From Candidatus Flexicrinis proximus (GTDB taxonomy: Bacteria > Chloroflexota > Anaerolineae > Aggregatilineales > Phototrophicaceae): 64,000 nucleotides of DNA. Position 1 is the stretch's first letter; each line of letters opens with the position of its first letter. Where the stretch lies: the NCBI GenBank assembly GCA_016712885.1, contig JADJQF010000011.1, positions 1-64,000 of the forward strand, read 5' to 3'. Position numbers and translations under genes: made by a program. Positions 7,834-16,138 of this stretch are shown piece after piece. Below the pieces are notes generated by a model, which saw only the letters and a program-made list of their open reading frames with translations, was not told the DNA's origin and did not search any database.

Positions 7834-9549
7834 ATGGCTGAAATCACTGTTCCCGCCCCTGCCGCCGTCGACTCCTCCCTGAGTGTTCGCCGGCTGATCG
7901 CCATTGCGCTTGCCTGCGGGGTAGCAGTGATCGCCGCGCTGCTCGCCAGGGATTTCGCCAGTCTGCCGGGCGATGATCCAGTACTGGTCGAGTCGACGCT
8001 TGGGCAGTTGGCTGTCTGGATAGCGGACCAGTCCGGCGAAGAAGCGCCAGTATCACTGTTCGGCCAGCTTGGAAAATCATGGGCTGCCGCGCGGGGTGAA
8101 GCGACGCTCGACGAGGCTTCGGCGGTCGATGCGATGCGCTGGCCGGTGGTGATCATGTCGGCGCTGGCGGCAGTGCTGGCCCTGGGAGGCGTGGTCGCGC
8201 AGTTCAGCGCCGAACCGCGTCAGCGTTGGTGGGTGATGGCGCTTGGGCTGACTCTGGCGCTGCTGTTCCTGATCCCGGCGATCAGCGGCAGCGATGCCCT
8301 TGCTCGGGTAATGGGCTGCGGCGTGCTGCTGATTCTGGCGCTGTCTGCCGCGCCGGGGCAGGCGAACCGTGTGATCGGGTTTATCGTCGTCCTGGCTACG
8401 CTGCTGATCGGCGTCGAGGTCATGAAGGGCTTTTCGGCGTCGAACGCCTACAAAATCGTCGTCCCTGAGAGCGGCTGGAACTACGAGAGCTACGAGACGC
8501 TTGACGATGCACTGGCGGCGGTGCAGCGCGGCGAGATTCGCGCGGTGATCGCCGACTCGAAGGTCCTGGAGGAGCGGCTGCCTGCCGGCACCAGTGATCC
8601 GGTCTTCCCGGACATCACGGTGGCGACCGAGCTGCGACGCGAGGAATACCGCCTGGGACTGCCGGTACAGCCGGCGCTTCCGGCACGCTTCACGGTGGCC
8701 GTCCGCGCTGAAGATGCCACGACCGTCGCCTCTGTGTTCAACCTGCTTGACGACCCGGTTGGGGTGGTTGCCGGCGACCCGGCCGAGACCAACTTCGTGA
8801 GTCAGCCGCGGGCATGGCAGCTCATTGACCTGCGCGTGTTCAACGACCTGAACATGCCGCATCTGCAGTCGGTAGCTGGCGCGTTCATGCAGCCGGCGCG
8901 GCGCAACGGGCCGGTGCTTCTTGCGCGGATTTTGGCCGGCAACGCGATTTATACATGGTCGGAGGCGGCGCTTGGTTTTGCTTTTGGCGCGGCGCTGGGC
9001 TTCGTATTGGGCGCGGTCTTCGCGCACTTCAAACTACTGGAACGAGGGCTGCTGCCGTATGTGGTCGCCTCGCAGACCGTCCCGATCCTGGCGATCGCGC
9101 CAATGGTGGTGATCTGGTTGGGGGCGGGGCCGACGGCTGTCGCCGTGATCTCGGCCTATCTGACGTTTTTCCCGGTGACGATCAATACGCTGCGCGGCCT
9201 CAGTTCGCCACAGCCCATGCAGATCGACCTGATGCGCTCGTATGCCGCGTCGAGATGGACGATCTTCCTTAAGCTGCGGCTGCCAGCGGCTGTACCCTAT
9301 ATCTTTACGGCGCTCAAAGTGAGCGCAACGGCCAGCGTCGTGGGCGCGATCATCGGCGAGCTGCCTTCGAGCATCCGGGACGGGCTGGCCCGTGCGATCC
9401 TGGACTTCAGCAGCAGTTACAGCGAAGTGTCGACGCCCAAACTGTATGCGGCAATCGTCAGCGCCGCGGCGGTTGGAATCCTGTTCTTTGTTATCGTCAG
9501 TCTGGTTGAGCGGGTCGCGATGCGCCGCTACATCCCCCATTCGGAATAA
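7834..9549 (+). CDS. ABC importer permease with long N-terminal extension (NMT1/RibX type)
   Basis: The C-terminal half (about residues 365-560) is a standard binding-protein-dependent permease domain of the nitrate/sulfonate/thiamine-precursor family. Its EAA-like loop is at LRSYAASRWTIFLKLRLPAA. The first 340 residues are unusual: a hydrophobic helix near 20-40, three or four further membrane helices at about 105-190, and then a soluble stretch of about 150 residues. That stretch contains YETLDDALAAVQRGEIRAVI, which resembles part of a periplasmic binding-protein fold. The total of 571 residues is twice the usual 250-270. The gene starts the operon with the ATPase (4 bp on) and a second, normal permease. 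Substrate is inferred from the binding protein at 13889. Confidence 0.82.
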   Translation: MAEITVPAPAAVDSSLSVRRLIAIALACGVAVIAALLARDFASLPGDDPVLVESTLGQLAVWIADQSGEEAPVSLFGQLGKSWAAARGEATLDEASAVDAMRWPVVIMSALAAVLALGGVVAQFSAEPRQRWWVMALGLTLALLFLIPAISGSDALARVMGCGVLLILALSAAPGQANRVIGFIVVLATLLIGVEVMKGFSASNAYKIVVPESGWNYESYETLDDALAAVQRGEIRAVIADSKVLEERLPAGTSDPVFPDITVATELRREEYRLGLPVQPALPARFTVAVRAEDATTVASVFNLLDDPVGVVAGDPAETNFVSQPRAWQLIDLRVFNDLNMPHLQSVAGAFMQPARRNGPVLLARILAGNAIYTWSEAALGFAFGAALGFVLGAVFAHFKLLERGLLPYVVASQTVPILAIAPMVVIWLGAGPTAVAVISAYLTFFPVTINTLRGLSSPQPMQIDLMRSYAASRWTIFLKLRLPAAVPYIFTALKVSATASVVGAIIGELPSSIRDGLARAILDFSSSYSEVSTPKLYAAIVSAAAVGILFFVIVSLVERVAMRRYIPHSE

Positions 9550-9553
9550 CTCT

Positions 9554-10354
9554 ATGTCGCAAGCCAAACCTACCGTCATAAACGCCACCGGCGTCAACAA
9601 GATCTTTACCGTAAAGAACGCCGACCCGGTGATCGCGCTGACGGATGTCAACCTCGATGTGAAGGCCGGCGAGTTCGTCTCGCTGATCGGGCCATCGGGC
9701 TGCGGCAAGTCGACGCTCCTGCGGCTGATCGCCGACCTTGCCGCGCCGACCAGCGGGACTCTTAGGGTCAACGGCAAATCACCGGCACAAGCCCGTCTCG
9801 ACCGGGATTACGGTATGGTCTTCCAGGCGGCGACTCTCTACGACTGGCGCCGGGTCAGCAGTAATGTGCAGCTCCCGCTGGAAATCATGGGGATCGCCAA
9901 AGCGGAACGCGAGAAGCGCGCGCAGGAAATGCTGGAGCTGGTAGAACTGGGCAAGTTCGCACACCATTACCCGTGGCAGCTTTCCGGCGGGATGCAGCAG
10001 CGTGTCGCTATCGCGCGGGCGCTGGCCTTCCAACCGGCGCTGCTGCTGATGGATGAACCCTTCGGCGCACTTGACGAGTTCACCCGCGAGCGCATGAACC
10101 TCGAACTGCTGCGAATCTGGCAGGCGACTCAGACAACCGTCATCTTCGTGACGCACAGCATCGCCGAGGCCGTATTCCTGTCGAGCCGCGTCGTGGTGAT
10201 GTCGCCCCGCCCTGGACGAATTACGGCGGTTCTCGACATTGATCTGCCTTATCCGCGTAATTTTGAGACACGCGAACTGCCGCGCTTTTTTGCGCTGGTC
10301 ACACAGGTGCGCGAGCTTCTGCGCGACGCTCATCTGGTCGAGGACGAAGCATGA
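9554..10354 (+). CDS. ABC importer ATPase (nitrate/sulfonate/riboflavin-type)
   Basis: The 266-residue ABC ATPase has Walker A GPSGCGKST at 46-54, the Q-loop FQAATLYDWRRV, the signature LSGGMQQR, Walker B LLLMDEPFGALDE and the switch VTHSIAEA, all intact. It matches the TauB/SsuB/ThiZ-type subunit that pairs with NMT1-family importers. The ATG at 9554 follows the upstream permease stop by 4 bases and begins the family homology; a longer frame exists upstream but overlaps the permease. Its stop codon overlaps the start of the next permease (ATGA at 10351), so the three membrane-complex genes are translationally coupled. Confidence 0.93.
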   Translation: MSQAKPTVINATGVNKIFTVKNADPVIALTDVNLDVKAGEFVSLIGPSGCGKSTLLRLIADLAAPTSGTLRVNGKSPAQARLDRDYGMVFQAATLYDWRRVSSNVQLPLEIMGIAKAEREKRAQEMLELVELGKFAHHYPWQLSGGMQQRVAIARALAFQPALLLMDEPFGALDEFTRERMNLELLRIWQATQTTVIFVTHSIAEAVFLSSRVVVMSPRPGRITAVLDIDLPYPRNFETRELPRFFALVTQVRELLRDAHLVEDEA

Positions 10355-11151
10355 GCCGGACCCTCGACCGCGTACGCTATTACCTGCCGACGATTGTCGT
10401 GGCGGTGGCGGTGCTGGGCATCTGGGAACTTGTGGTCACCGTGTTCAACATCCAGCAGTTCATTCTGCCGAAGCCCTCACAGATCGCCATGCGGTTCTTC
10501 GAAGAGGTCAACCTGTTCGTGACGGGGCAGGGGTCGATCCTGTTCCAGGCGAGCGGGGCGACCTTCTACGAGGCGCTGGGTGGTTTCATCCTCGGCTGCG
10601 GGAGCGGGATACTGGTGGCGCTGGTCACGGCGCGCTTTACCATGCTCAGCGAGGCGATGATGCCCTTCGCCATCGCGGCCAACAGCGTACCGATCATCGC
10701 CTTTGCGCCGATCATGAACAACTGGTTCGGGCTGACCAATCCGGCCTCGAAGATGGCGATTGTCGCCATCATCGTGTTCTTCCCGACCATGATCAATACC
10801 GTGCGCGGCCTGACGCTGATCGATCCGCGACAGCTGGAATTGATGCGCTCCTATGCCGCTGGCCCGTTCAAAATTCTGCGCGCCGTGCGCATCCCCAACG
10901 CCGTCCCTTATATCTTTTCGGCGCTGCGGGTTGCCAGCCCGTTGAGCATGATTGGAGCGGTCGTCGCGGAGTTCTTCGGCGGACCGAGGGCGACATTAGG
11001 CGTGTTTATCACGCAGGAGGCGTCCGGTTTCAACTTCGACCGGGCGTGGGCGGCCATCGTCATGGCCTCGATTATCGGCATCGGCTTCTATACGATTATC
11101 GTTTACGCTGAGCGTTGGGTGGCCCCTTGGGCTGTCCGGGACCTGAATTAG
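10351..11151 (+). CDS. ABC importer permease (NMT1/RibX type)
   Basis: The 266-residue protein has six predicted membrane helices and the permease EAA loop at LMRSYAAGPFKILRAVRIPN. It is a normal-length member of the family to which the C-terminal half of the 7834 permease belongs, and the two presumably form the heterodimeric channel. It starts with a 4-bp ATGA overlap with the ATPase gene. The binding protein is not next to it; the only candidate in the window is the NMT1-type protein at 13889, on the same strand but separated by five minus-strand genes. Confidence 0.92.
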   Translation: MSRTLDRVRYYLPTIVVAVAVLGIWELVVTVFNIQQFILPKPSQIAMRFFEEVNLFVTGQGSILFQASGATFYEALGGFILGCGSGILVALVTARFTMLSEAMMPFAIAANSVPIIAFAPIMNNWFGLTNPASKMAIVAIIVFFPTMINTVRGLTLIDPRQLELMRSYAAGPFKILRAVRIPNAVPYIFSALRVASPLSMIGAVVAEFFGGPRATLGVFITQEASGFNFDRAWAAIVMASIIGIGFYTIIVYAERWVAPWAVRDLN

Positions 11152-11169
11152 GCGGAGCGCACTCCGCCG

Positions 11170-11421
11170 TTAGGTGTTCCTGGTGTAGACGAAGCCCCCT
11201 TCGCCTTTGCCGCGCCACTCGTCGGTCAGGTCATAACCGAGCTGGATCACACCCTCGCGAATATCGCCCAGGAATTCAAGTTCGCAGGTCGCGACCCCTT
11301 CGGGTTTGCCTTCGTTGAAGAAATACAGGGTCATTTCCCTGTTGTGGACCAACTCAAAGTTGGACGGGGAGATATGACTGATGAGCGTCAATATCTGCGC
11401 CGGATTCAATCGCGATGCCAT
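11170..11421 (-). CDS. Small protein of unknown function, paralogue of the next one
   Basis: This encodes 83 residues with no signal peptide or membrane segment. Its central part aligns with the neighbour at 11510: both have an IL-L opening, a beta-rich middle, a charged CELEF/CDFFS segment, a hydrophobic turn and GY near the end, then a YTR/YSR tail. I do not recognise a family. A TATAAT (11457-11462, read on the minus strand) lies so close upstream that the ATG at 11445 would be nearly at the transcription start. The ATG at 11421 has GGTGAGG before it, so I chose that. The product is likely cytoplasmic. Confidence 0.6.
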   Translation of the reverse strand: MASRLNPAQILTLISHISPSNFELVHNREMTLYFFNEGKPEGVATCELEFLGDIREGVIQLGYDLTDEWRGKGEGGFVYTRNT

Positions 11422-11456
11422 GCGTGCCTCACCGACCTCTACCATTACCGCTTGAG

Positions 11457-11462
11457 ATTATA
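11457..11462 (-). promoter_or_regulatory. -10 box for the 11170-11421 gene
   Basis: A perfect TATAAT on the minus strand lies 35 bases upstream of the chosen start. No convincing -35 is seen. Confidence 0.5.
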
Positions 11463-11509
11463 ATGCCAAGTGAGGCTAAAGAGGTATTAATTTCACCGGC
11501 GATAGGCGG

Positions 11510-11749
11510 TTAGCCCCGCGAATATGTATAGACGTATTCACCCGGCGCGTTGATTTCAGCCTTGGTCTCGCTGTAACCCATTCGAACAAGCCCACTCTTG
11601 AGTTCCTTAATGCTAAAGAAATCGCATGAGCCGACCTCGCGACTGCCGTTCTTGCCGGGAACATAGACGTAGACCGTTCCGGATATCGACCAGACTTCGA
11701 TGCCAACCGGCTTTTCGCGGCTCAGCGCCAGCAGAATGTCGGATACCAT
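11510..11749 (-). CDS. Small protein of unknown function, paralogue of the previous one
   Basis: This encodes 79 residues, with no signal or membrane segment. It shares the layout of the 11170-11421 product, including the REVGSCDFF segment matching GVATCELEF and the terminal GEYVYTYSRG matching GGFVYTRNT. The two look like products of an old tandem duplication. The ATG at 11749 is preceded by GGGAGG at a good distance, and a TATAAT lies further upstream (11786-11791), so each gene has its own promoter. No family is recognised; a beta-sheet-rich single domain is all that can be said. Confidence 0.65.
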   Translation of the reverse strand: MVSDILLALSREKPVGIEVWSISGTVYVYVPGKNGSREVGSCDFFSIKELKSGLVRMGYSETKAEINAPGEYVYTYSRG

Positions 11750-11785
11750 GGTGGAAACGCCTCCCGTAAAATGCGCGCGCGCAAC

Positions 11786-11791
11786 ATTATA
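11786..11791 (-). promoter_or_regulatory. -10 box for the 11510-11749 gene
   Basis: A perfect TATAAT on the minus strand lies 37 bases upstream of the ATG. It is the same arrangement as in the paralogous gene next door. Confidence 0.5.
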
Positions 11792-11858
11792 TCGGGGGAA
11801 TCAAAATGCCCGCCAGCAGCCAACTGGCGGACAGTCCAGGCGCAGCCACGTCAGGAGT

Positions 11859-12458
11859 TCAGCCCCCGGCGGCGACCACGACTCCACAGCCGATACGCGC
11901 GCCGGCGTCACCGGTCGCCAGTGTCGTCTCGTCGGGGGTGCCATAACGTTCCGGGATGTTGCCAAAGTTGTCAGGGTCGGCGTGAACGATGATCGCGCTG
12001 CCGTCCTCGTCCAGTAGGGACTGTGCGGTGGCACGGTCGGTGCCGATCATGACGAAGGCTTCGCCGGTCTCCAGCGCGAACAGACTCGGCAGGTCGCCGT
12101 TGTGATCGCCGTGGGTATGGCTGGCCTCAGCATGATTCAGGTGGCCGCCAGCCGAGGTGAACGGCCGCTCGGTGGCGGCATCGCACGAACCTGTCGCGTG
12201 GATATGGAAACCGTGAAAACCGGGCGTCAGTCCGGAGAACCAGCCGACGATCATGATCGCATCGATCCGGTCTTCCGCCGTAAAAAATGAAACATCACCC
12301 AGGACCCCGCCGTCCGCATCGAGGACCTGTGCCGTGGCGACTTCGTAGAATTCCTCAAGGAACGAGTCCCATATACCCTGCGCGGAACTGCCGGCAACCA
12401 GCAAAACCAAACCCATCGCGACGGTCACGGCGACCGCCAACCCAGCACGGTATTTCAT
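11859..12458 (-). CDS. sodC: Secreted Cu/Zn superoxide dismutase
   Basis: The 199-residue protein begins with a signal peptide (hydrophobic core about 7-24, cleavage likely after GSSAQ). The mature part is a Cu/Zn SOD, converting superoxide to hydrogen peroxide and oxygen outside the membrane. The ligand pattern is complete: GFHGFHIHATGSC (two copper His and the disulfide Cys), SAGGHLN, HGDHNGDLP with the bridging and zinc His, and the closing GDAGARIGCGVV with the second disulfide Cys. The ATG at 12458 follows GAGGAGAGGGAC; a longer upstream reading would run into the previous gene. It is the last gene of a PadR - membrane protein - SodC operon, with 16 bases to the preceding stop. Confidence 0.93.
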   Translation of the reverse strand: MKYRAGLAVAVTVAMGLVLLVAGSSAQGIWDSFLEEFYEVATAQVLDADGGVLGDVSFFTAEDRIDAIMIVGWFSGLTPGFHGFHIHATGSCDAATERPFTSAGGHLNHAEASHTHGDHNGDLPSLFALETGEAFVMIGTDRATAQSLLDEDGSAIIVHADPDNFGNIPERYGTPDETTLATGDAGARIGCGVVVAAGG

Positions 12459-12474
12459 TGTCCCTCTCCTCTGG

Positions 12475-13314
12475 TTACATGAATTCGAAGACGGTTTCCA
12501 ACTGCTGGACTTTTGGCCTTGCGCGTCCAATCGCCAGCGCCAGTAGCGCCCACCCTATGCCAATGGCCAGGAATACGACCGTATCCGGCCAGCTCGGCCC
12601 GACGAGGATTCCCCGTCCGCTAAGTTGTGTCCAGTAGAAGTGTGGCCCGATGCCAAGCGCGACGGACAGCAGTCCCCAGTGGTGTTTCACGCCCCAGGTG
12701 GCGATACCCGCTGCCGCGAGTGTCCAGAACTGCGCCATGAACACCAGCATAACCACGGTCCAGAGCGAGCTGAGGAAACTGTCCTGCGGCAGGGTCGTAA
12801 CCATACCGATCCACGCCAGGGACGTAATACACGCGATTCCGGAGGCCCGCAACAGCCATTTGGCCGTGAATGGCAAATAGTTCGACGCGCCGATCAAACC
12901 CAGGCCAACTAACCCGAAGCCAAGCATAAACAAATGCTGAAATACGCGGTAGATGCTGACATAGATGTATTGGATGCCCGGCTGAAGATAGGTGATGCCG
13001 GAAAGGGCAAAGCACAGCGCGCCCAGCAGCATCAGCGCCCGGAAATGCGCGCGTAACGCTGCAAACAGGTTGAGCGCGCCGGCGGCACGCCGTTCGCGGG
13101 CGGCGCTGACCAGCGTATCGGCGGCGATGTTTAGCGCAAAGGTGGCGAGGCCCGTCCATCCTTCTCGCTGGAACGCATCGGCGCTCAGGTCGTCGAACGC
13201 CTGACGCATCCAGTGGCTGTACTCGCTGCGATAGGCTTTCGGATAAGCGAACAGCAGCAAAGAGTATCCGCGCTTTAGGAGGTTCGGGTTTGGCCGCGGA
13301 TGCACCTGCGTCAT
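12475..13314 (-). CDS. PadR-associated polytopic membrane protein
   Basis: The 279-residue protein has an amphipathic N-terminal region of about 75 residues containing LLFAYPKAYRSEYSHWMRQAF. This resembles the short prefix found on permeases and membrane proteins encoded next to PadR regulators. It is followed by six or so hydrophobic segments (about 90-115, 120-140, 145-165, 175-195, 200-225, 245-268). I do not recognise the membrane part. Its ATG overlaps the padR stop by 4 bases, and the sodC start follows 16 bases after its own stop. PadR therefore probably controls both. Confidence 0.7.
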   Translation of the reverse strand: MTQVHPRPNPNLLKRGYSLLLFAYPKAYRSEYSHWMRQAFDDLSADAFQREGWTGLATFALNIAADTLVSAARERRAAGALNLFAALRAHFRALMLLGALCFALSGITYLQPGIQYIYVSIYRVFQHLFMLGFGLVGLGLIGASNYLPFTAKWLLRASGIACITSLAWIGMVTTLPQDSFLSSLWTVVMLVFMAQFWTLAAAGIATWGVKHHWGLLSVALGIGPHFYWTQLSGRGILVGPSWPDTVVFLAIGIGWALLALAIGRARPKVQQLETVFEFM

Positions 13315-13670
13315 GTTGTGCCCCCGCCGGTAAGGCGCCGCTGGTCGGCCAGCTGGACCAGTTTGCGCAGCCGCTCGGCTTCGAGGGCGATGGTCGTCCG
13401 CCCCAGATCGGTCAGCTTGTAGTAGCGGCGGCGCTGGTCGTCCAGCGACGGGTCGGGCCGTTCGTCACTCTCGGCGATCAGTCCGGAATCGAGCAGTCGC
13501 TTGATCGACGTGTAAAGCGTCCCAGGCCACAACTTGAATTCCCCGCCGGTCGCGCGCTCGGTCTCCTGCATGATGCTGTAACCGTGTTTTTCGCCGTCAG
13601 CCAGTGCAACCAGAATATGAAATGCCGCCGGCTGAAGAGGGAGCAGGTCGTGCGGGTTGGATGCGGGCAT
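13311..13670 (-). CDS. PadR-family transcriptional regulator
   Basis: The 119-residue winged-helix protein has the PadR core: FHILVALADGEKHGYSIMQE as first helices, WPGTLYTSIKRLLDSGLI as recognition helix, and RRRYYKLTDLGR as the wing. A C-terminal helix of about 20 residues should form the dimer, as in short PadR-s2 proteins. PadR proteins repress their own operon and release it on binding a small molecule. It heads the operon with the membrane protein and sodC. A GATATATC palindrome and TATGTA/TATA-rich stretch at 13691-13720 is the likely operator. Confidence 0.88.
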   Translation of the reverse strand: MPASNPHDLLPLQPAAFHILVALADGEKHGYSIMQETERATGGEFKLWPGTLYTSIKRLLDSGLIAESDERPDPSLDDQRRRYYKLTDLGRTTIALEAERLRKLVQLADQRRLTGGGTT

Positions 13671-13690
13671 GGGTCTCGCTGCCTTTGAGT

Positions 13691-13720
13691 TAGATATATC
13701 TTATGTAAATATAGTATGCA
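13691..13720 (-). promoter_or_regulatory. AT-rich promoter/operator of the PadR operon
   Basis: This is a sharply AT-rich stretch in a GC-rich region. It contains the palindrome GATATATC (13693-13700) and TTATGTAAATATA next to it, 21-50 bases upstream of the padR start. It is probably both -10 region and PadR site. The remainder of the gap to 13888 holds the binding-protein promoter region, with no recognisable riboswitch. Confidence 0.45.
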
Positions 13721-13888
13721 GTCCCCTGAGATTTGTCAACAGGTGAAATTGACAGGAATCTGGCCCGTAAAGACTGGCAAGTCAAAATTTGTCACAACTG
13801 ACCAAATTCACTATATTTACGCAGATGAGGGCACGGATTTCCCGCGTCTATCAAAGGTCCTATCCTGATTTTCGGCTAGGGGGAGTGT

Positions 13889-14989
13889 ATGCGTAGAGTA
13901 GCAGCAGTATTGATGTTGGTGATGGTTATGGCGGTGGCCTGGGGCGGCGCGAGCGCCCAGGAACTGACACCGGTCAGCCTCCAGTTGCAGTGGGTCGCCC
14001 AGTCGCAGTTTGCCGGCTATTACGCGGCAGTGGCGCAGGGCTTTTACGAGGCTGAGGGCCTCGATGTGACCATCCTTGAAGGCGCGGTCGAAATCGTGCC
14101 GCAGCAGGTTGTGGCCTCGGGCGGCGCGCAGTTCGGTATCGCCTGGGTTCCCAAGGTGCTGCAATCGCGTGAAGCCGGCGCCGATCTGGTCAATATCGCC
14201 CAGATTTTCCAGCGCAGCGGTACGCTCGAAGTCTCGTTCGTCGATGCCGGAATCACCTCGGTCGCCGATCTGGGCGGCAAGAAAGTCGGCACCTGGGGCT
14301 TTGGCAATGAGCACGAGCTGTTCGCAGCCCTGCGCGCCGAAGGAATCGACCCGAACAATGCCGAAGATGTCACCATCGTCCAGCAGCCGTTCGATATGTC
14401 TCTGCTGCTCAATGGCGAAGTCGACGCGGCCGAAGCGATGACCTACAACGAATATGCACAGGTTCTGGAACAGGTCAACCCGGCCACCGGCGAACTCTAC
14501 CAGCCGGAAGACCTGAACGTCATCAACTTCAACGATGTCGGCACGGCGATGCTCCAGGACCACATCTTCACCAGCGAAGCATGGCTGGCCGAAGAAGGCA
14601 ACGAAGAGATTGCCGTCAAGTTCATCAAAGCGTCGATCAAGGGCTGGATTTTCTGCCGCGATAACTTTGACGAGTGCGTCGACATTGTCCTCGAAAACGG
14701 CCCGACCCTCGGTGAAGGCCACATGCGCTGGCAGTTGAACGAAATCAACCGCCTGATTTGGCCGTCGCCTGAAGCTGGCGTGGGGTCGATGGACGAAGAC
14801 CTGTGGGCGCAGACGGTTGCCGTCGCGCTTGAAGGCGAAGTCATCACTGCCGAGCCGACCGAAGGCGCCTGGCGCGGCGATCTGGTCGCGGCGGCGCTGG
14901 AAGCCCTGCACGCCGAAGACATGGAAGTCGACCTGGTCGGCGCAGAGTGGGAAGCGCTGGAAGTCGAAATCACCCCCGGCGGCGAATAA
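13889..14989 (+). CDS. NMT1/THI5-like ABC substrate-binding protein (RibY-like)
   Basis: The 366-residue secreted protein has a signal peptide (hydrophobic 4-20, cleavage after GGASA) and an NMT1/SsuA-like type II binding fold. LQLQWVAQSQFAGYYAAVAQ is the typical start, followed by GFYEAEGLDVTILEG and DLGGKKVGTWGFGNEHEL. Chloroflexota members of this family include the riboflavin-binding RibY, and pyrimidine-precursor binders are close relatives. I infer a vitamin-like substrate but cannot choose between them. The signal peptide lacks a lipobox. The ATG follows GGGGGAG. No permease gene adjoins; the importer genes at 7834-11151 are the likely partners. A strong terminator follows. Confidence 0.85.
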   Translation: MRRVAAVLMLVMVMAVAWGGASAQELTPVSLQLQWVAQSQFAGYYAAVAQGFYEAEGLDVTILEGAVEIVPQQVVASGGAQFGIAWVPKVLQSREAGADLVNIAQIFQRSGTLEVSFVDAGITSVADLGGKKVGTWGFGNEHELFAALRAEGIDPNNAEDVTIVQQPFDMSLLLNGEVDAAEAMTYNEYAQVLEQVNPATGELYQPEDLNVINFNDVGTAMLQDHIFTSEAWLAEEGNEEIAVKFIKASIKGWIFCRDNFDECVDIVLENGPTLGEGHMRWQLNEINRLIWPSPEAGVGSMDEDLWAQTVAVALEGEVITAEPTEGAWRGDLVAAALEALHAEDMEVDLVGAEWEALEVEITPGGE

Positions 14990-15016
14990 ACCGCGCGGCG
15001 TGACCTGAACGGTACA

Positions 15017-15051
15017 CAAAAGCCCCTGCCGAACTCCGGCAGGGGTTTTTT
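15017..15051 (+). terminator. Rho-independent terminator, probably bidirectional
   Basis: CCCCTGCC (15023-15030), loop GAACTCC, GGCAGGGG (15038-15045) and six Ts form a textbook terminator 28 bases after the binding-protein gene. The A-rich left flank (CACAAAAG) gives a T-run on the minus strand too, serving the convergent esterase gene. Confidence 0.9.
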
Positions 15052-15075
15052 ATGTGCGACCATCACCCGTTTACG

Positions 15076-16023
15076 CTACGGGATAAGCGGCTCGGTCAGC
15101 GTCTGGGTCTTAAGGAATTCCCACATCTCGCTACCGAGGTTGATATCCATATTGACCGGCCCGGCCAAGTCCCGTGGCAGCCGGTCAACTCCGGGCCAGG
15201 TGTGGCCACCGTTGATTATGGCGAAGAAACGGATCGGCTTGCCGGTCGTGCACTCGGCAAAATCGAAGCGGCTGACGTGGGTCTTGCCGTCCGACGAGGG
15301 CAGGTCGACGCGGTCTGCGCCGAAGGTCGAGCAGCCGTTGCGCCCGGCGAAGAAACTCACCGACTGCAGGACGTTACGCGAAGTGACGGCCGTTTCGAGG
15401 GTGGGGCGGTGGCTGATGCCGTCCCAGGCAACACCGGCATCCGCTGTGCCGTGTTCGATGACCATTGCGCGGACCGGGGCGGCCAGACACGGCAGTTCCA
15501 TGTCAGGATAGATCAGCGCCGCGGCGATCCCGTAAGCCGCAAAGCGGTTATGCTCAGCGCTGCAAGCCACCCGGTAGGTCATGAAGCCGCCGTTGCTGAA
15601 GCCGAGCAGATACACGCGCGAGGCGTCGATGCTGAAATTGCCTGCGAGATCGTCAATCAGCGCATCCAAAAAGGCGATGTCGTCCGGGGTGTTAAGCTCT
15701 GCTCCAGGCAGGATACCGGCAAAGTATTTCCACTCGCGGTTCAGGCCATCGGGATAGACCGCGATGAACCCTTCTTCCTGCGCGACTGTGGACAGGCCGG
15801 TCATCCCGGCCATGCTTTCGCCGGTGCCCCCGCGGCCATGCAGCGCGACGACCACAGGCAGCGCCTCGCCGCCGGCCCCGTCCGGTACAAAGACAGCATA
15901 ATGGCGTTCGAGTCCATCAACCGTCATATTGTGATAGGTGAGGGCGGGCTCCGCCGTCTCCTGTCCGGTCGCTAAGCCCGCGCACGAAACCAATACCATC
16001 ACAACTACGAACCTGCGAAACAT
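15076..16023 (-). CDS. Secreted esterase, PHB-depolymerase / feruloyl-esterase-like
   Basis: The 315-residue alpha/beta hydrolase starts with a signal peptide (hydrophobic 4-17). Oxyanion region VVVALHGRGGTGES, nucleophile elbow LLGFSNGGFMTYRVAC and the C-terminal His in INGGHTWPGVD are those of the LpqC / polyhydroxybutyrate-depolymerase family, which also includes feruloyl and acetyl-xylan esterases. The true substrate is unknown. I chose the ATG at 16023, which follows GTGGAGA and begins the signal peptide; the longer frame upstream has no signal. It is a close paralogue of the C-terminal domain of the gene upstream (16139), both ending with a PVNMDINLG/KVNMDINLG-type segment before the last helix. 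Confidence 0.85.
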   Translation of the reverse strand: MFRRFVVVMVLVSCAGLATGQETAEPALTYHNMTVDGLERHYAVFVPDGAGGEALPVVVALHGRGGTGESMAGMTGLSTVAQEEGFIAVYPDGLNREWKYFAGILPGAELNTPDDIAFLDALIDDLAGNFSIDASRVYLLGFSNGGFMTYRVACSAEHNRFAAYGIAAALIYPDMELPCLAAPVRAMVIEHGTADAGVAWDGISHRPTLETAVTSRNVLQSVSFFAGRNGCSTFGADRVDLPSSDGKTHVSRFDFAECTTGKPIRFFAIINGGHTWPGVDRLPRDLAGPVNMDINLGSEMWEFLKTQTLTEPLIP

Positions 16024-16138
16024 ATCGGTGTCTCCACTTGCTGCGATGACCTGGCGGCAAGCCATCGCGCCGCCTGGGACTGTGGATGAGGGGTTGGCGT
16101 GGGGGCAGTGCCTCCCCATTCAAACTGCGTACCCACCT

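Noticed and set aside
13740..13888. FMN or TPP riboswitch before the RibY-like gene
   Set aside because: I looked for the conserved RFN and THI-box segments and found none in the leader.
13817..15019. 400-residue open frame opposite the NMT1-type binding protein
   Set aside because: It is a shadow of a high-GC gene: the plus strand has signal peptide, family motifs, ribosome site and terminator, while the minus frame shows no family pattern.
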